From assembly GCA_014376345.1 (NCBI GenBank), contig JACMRS010000217.1:1-8400 (forward strand): a stretch of 8,400 nucleotides of DNA, given 5' to 3'. Positions 7,365 through 8,400 of this stretch are shown here, piece after piece. The stretch comes from Bacteroidia bacterium (GTDB lineage Bacteria; Bacteroidota; Bacteroidia; NS11-12g; UBA955). Every line of letters starts with the position of its first letter. Within the stretch, counting starts at the first letter, position 1. Position numbers and translations under genes: made by a program. The notes under the pieces are model-generated. The model made no database searches. It was not told the origin of the DNA and saw nothing but the letters and a program-made list of their open reading frames with translations.

Positions 7365-7871
7365 ATGAAGATAGAAAAAAATAAAGTCGTGTCGCTTTCT
7401 TACGAGTTAAAGCTTGATAATGGTGACATTGCAGATACAGCAACGCAAGAACAACCATTTGTTTTTATACAGGGAATTGGTCAGACATTGCCTGATTTTG
7501 ATTCAGGATTGAATGGCTTGAAAGAAGGTGATTCCTTTAAATTTGATATTGAAGCTGCAAATGCTTACGGTTTGTCATCAGATGATTTTAAGGTTTCTGT
7601 TCCTAAAGATGTTTTTGCAGGAAGCGAAGAAAATGAAGTTCCGGATGATTTGTTAACTGTTGGAAACATGATTCCAATGCAGGATAATCAGGGTAACCAT
7701 TTGAATGGTATTGTTTTAAGTGTTGAAGAAGACACAGTAAAACTTGATTTCAACCATCCTTTGGCAGATCAGAACCTGCATTTTTCTGGAAAAATTATTT
7801 CAGTAAGGGAAGCCACAGAAGAAGAACTGGCCCATGGTCACGTTCACGGCGAAGGCGGGCACCACCACTAG
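7365..7871 (+). CDS. slyD: SlyD-like FKBP-type peptidyl-prolyl cis-trans isomerase
   Basis: The 168-residue cytoplasmic protein should catalyse proline cis-trans isomerisation and act as a folding chaperone. In enterobacteria SlyD also helps deliver nickel to hydrogenase. The split FKBP domain is seen at about 1-70 (VSLSYELKLDNGDIAD, FIQGIGQTLPDFDSGLNG, GLKEGDSFKF, AYG at 67-69) and 128-150. The insert-in-flap chaperone domain lies between, at about 72-127, beginning with the VPKDVF stretch (79-84). HPLADQNLHF (131-140) and REATEEELAHGHVHG are almost identical to the E. coli SlyD block as I remember it. The tail ends GEGGHHH and supplies a short His-rich metal-binding segment, much shorter than in E. 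coli. The open frame extends to an ATG at 7323, but the extra 14 residues do not look like SlyD and that ATG precedes the probable transcript start, so 7365 is preferred. The gene diverges from the leftward operon and stands alone. Confidence 0.93.
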   Translation: MKIEKNKVVSLSYELKLDNGDIADTATQEQPFVFIQGIGQTLPDFDSGLNGLKEGDSFKFDIEAANAYGLSSDDFKVSVPKDVFAGSEENEVPDDLLTVGNMIPMQDNQGNHLNGIVLSVEEDTVKLDFNHPLADQNLHFSGKIISVREATEEELAHGHVHGEGGHHH

Positions 7872-7872
7872 G

Positions 7873-7943
7873 GATTTCTGATTTCTGATTTAGGATTTAG
7901 GATTTTAGATTTGTGATTTGAGATTTCTGATTTCAGGATTTGT
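7873..7943. repeat. degenerate 7-base tandem repeat, GATTTNN
   Basis: Nine consecutive 7-base units in perfect register occupy 7873-7935, each GATTT plus two variable bases: CT, CT, AG, AG, TA, GT, GA, CT, CA. After a one-base slip (G7936) a tenth unit, GATTTGT, fills 7937-7943. The invariant GATTT with a free dinucleotide indicates a constrained or slippage-grown microsatellite rather than chance AT-richness. It begins two bases after the SlyD-like stop codon. No coding or promoter function is evident. Confidence 0.88.
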
Positions 7944-8000
7944 GTCATTTTGAGCAAGATTCTGTTAACGGTATTCCGTTATCACAGAATGCAGGGAAGA
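7944..8000. repeat. palindromic intergenic repeat element (REP/MITE-like)
   Basis: The centre is an inverted repeat, ATTCTGT-TAACGG (7959-7971), a TATT loop (7972-7975), CCGTTA (7976-7981), a two-base TC bulge, then ACAGAAT (7984-7990). All 13 stem positions are complementary. It sits in a frame reading GTCATTTTGAGC on the left and GAAGAATCTCC on the right. From memory, this frame resembles dispersed intergenic sequences of the TGTCATTCTGAGC...GAAGAATCTC type found in many Bacteroidota and other genomes. No U-tract follows the stem, so a simple intrinsic terminator is unlikely. Family membership is inferred without a search. Confidence 0.7.
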
Positions 8001-8030
8001 ATCTCCTTTAGCAGATATCTTGTAATTCGT

Positions 8031-8052
8031 GATTTCAGGATTTGAGATTTCG
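8031..8052. repeat. second short GATTTNN block
   Basis: Three units, GATTTCA (8031-8037), GATTTGA (8039-8045) and GATTTCG (8046-8052), with one extra G at 8038. The first 14 bases are identical to 7929-7942 at the end of the first array, including the one-base slip. The two blocks therefore share origin and bracket the palindrome. Confidence 0.75.
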
Positions 8053-8055
8053 GAT

Positions 8056-8077
8056 GGTTATTTTGAACTTAATAACC
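8056..8077. repeat. small inverted repeat GGTTATT / AATAACC
   Basis: GGTTATT (8056-8062) and AATAACC (8071-8077) are perfect 7-base complements around the 8-base loop TTGAACTT. TTCGG before and CCGAA after (8049-8053, 8076-8080) give an alternative pairing. It is weak as a terminator, because the stem is AT-rich and no T-run follows. Confidence 0.5.
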
Positions 8078-8093
8078 GAAAAGAGGCTTGTAG

Positions 8094-8113
8094 GGGCACA
8101 CGGCAGTGTGTCC
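8094..8113. repeat. GGGCACAC-GGCA-GTGTGTCC hairpin element
   Basis: The stem pairs 8094-8101 with 8106-8113 over eight base pairs, one of them G-T, around the loop GGCA. The surrounding TGTAGGGGCACACGGC resembles a dispersed intergenic repeat that I remember from many bacterial genomes (GTAGGGGCACACGGC...GTGTGTCC...). It is GC-richer than its surroundings, which suggests insertion. Confidence 0.6.
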
Positions 8114-8159
8114 ACATGTTAATGAACTGGCATGTAAATTTCAACATTCTATTGAAATC

Positions 8160-8182
8160 AAAACCCTCTCCAAAGGAGAGGG
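8160..8182 (-). terminator. intrinsic terminator for the ybaB-like gene
   Basis: A perfect 8-base stem, CCCTCTCC (8164-8171) with GGAGAGGG (8175-8182), encloses an AAA loop. Read on the minus strand the stem is followed at once by TTTTGATTTC, a short U-tract, and it lies 19 bases past the ybaB-like stop. On the plus strand no T-run directly follows the stem (CTTTTT comes 12 bases later), so service to the SlyD-like gene is less likely. The CCCTCTCC...GGAGAGGGCAGGGTGAGG string also resembles a widespread intergenic repeat, so the terminator may be a captured copy of one. Confidence 0.65.
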
Positions 8183-8201
8183 CAGGGTGAGGCCTTTTTC
8201 C

Positions 8202-8400
8202 TCAACCGCCAAAAAGCCCTGAAAGTCCGGGCATCATTGATCCCGCAAGGTCTTTCATTTCTGACTCGCCGGCTGCAGCAGCAGATTCAAGCGTTCTGTT
8301 AATCAATACACAAAGCTGATCTTCAAGCATTTCTCTGTCCAAAAGAGCCTGATCTGTTAAAGTAATATTCTTAACAGCCCTGTCTGCTGTGCATGTTACT
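8202..8400 (-). CDS. YbaB/EbfC-family nucleoid-associated protein, C-terminal 65 residues (5' end outside window)
   Basis: The frame runs in from the right edge and ends at TGA 8204-8202. The 65 visible residues start VTCTADRAVKNITLTD and continue with LLDREMLEDQLCVLINRTLESAA (split here: LLDREMLED, then QLCVLINRTLESAA). They end MKDLAGSMMPGLSGLFGG. This is the usual second half of the small (about 105-110 residue) YbaB/EbfC proteins: a beta strand, the acidic LEDQL helix, an alanine-rich helix, then a flexible tail with MPGL and a Gly-rich Leu-Phe end. These dimeric DNA-binding proteins coat the nucleoid and affect expression broadly; ybaB often lies by dnaX and recR, neither of which is in view. 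About 40-45 N-terminal residues are cut off by the window edge. The gene converges on the SlyD-like gene and has its own likely terminator. Confidence 0.88.
   Translation of the reverse strand, partial: VTCTADRAVKNITLTDQALLDREMLEDQLCVLINRTLESAAAAGESEMKDLAGSMMPGLSGLFGG

Larger units (their letters stand above)
7872..8201. other. gene-free convergent spacer built from several repeat elements
   Basis: This 330-base stretch lies between the SlyD-like stop and the ybaB-like stop. I see no plausible coding frame in it. It is nearly filled with repeat or hairpin elements, listed separately: a GATTTNN tandem array, a long palindrome, a second GATTTNN block, a small inverted repeat, a GTGTG-type hairpin and a terminator hairpin. 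Only about 8116-8159 shows no structure that I can recognise. Confidence 0.8.

Noticed and set aside
7836..7868. His-rich end as an engineered affinity tag or vector sequence
   Set aside because: HGHVHG followed by GEGGHHH is the natural metal-binding tail of SlyD-like proteins and continues directly from the conserved REATEEELA block.
7959..7990. Rho-independent terminator of the SlyD-like gene
   Set aside because: The stem is good but neither side is followed by a T-run, and it lies nearly 90 bases after the stop; a repeat element explains it better.
7873..8052. CRISPR array
   Set aside because: Units are only seven bases with two-base variable positions; there are no 20-40 base repeats with unique spacers and no cas genes.

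Overview
The window looks like chromosomal DNA of a Bacteroidota bacterium (Bacteroidia / Chitinophagia-like, genus not identifiable). The evidence is AT-rich DNA, genes without Shine-Dalgarno sequences, a large secreted protein ending in a type A type-IX-secretion (T9SS) sorting domain, and TAnnTTTG-like promoter elements of the kind known from that phylum.

Layout. Positions 1-7213 hold five genes that all read leftward on the minus strand with little space between them. In transcription order they are: a 1244-residue secreted repeat protein with a T9SS C-terminal domain (7213-3479); a free-standing biotin carboxyl carrier protein (3437-2934); a small TPM-domain protein, probably a lipoprotein (2934-2299); a GT-C/PMT-type membrane glycosyltransferase of 513 residues (2299-758); and the first 245 residues of kynureninase, cut by the window edge (737-1). 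The last three junctions are very tight: two stop/start overlaps of one base (TGATG, TAATG), then a 20-base gap. The genes are therefore probably co-transcribed, although their functions (surface protein, CoA carboxylation, envelope, glycosylation, tryptophan breakdown) form no obvious single pathway.

A roughly 150-base divergent spacer separates this run from a rightward SlyD-like peptidyl-prolyl isomerase gene (7365-7871) with a metal-binding His-rich tail. At the right edge a leftward YbaB/EbfC-family nucleoid protein gene is entered from its 3' end (8400-8202).

The convergent slyD/ybaB spacer (7872-8201) is the most unusual DNA here. It contains, in order, a degenerate 7-base tandem repeat (GATTTNN), a long imperfect palindrome inside a GTCATTTTGAGC...GAAGAATCTCC frame, a second short GATTTNN block, a small inverted repeat, a GGGGCACAC/GTGTGTCC hairpin, and a CCCTCTCC/GGAGAGGG hairpin that probably terminates the ybaB transcript. 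It reads as a stack of separate intergenic repeat elements rather than as a gene.

No RNA gene, insertion sequence, CRISPR array or defence system was seen. Most of the window is ordinary core or envelope content.
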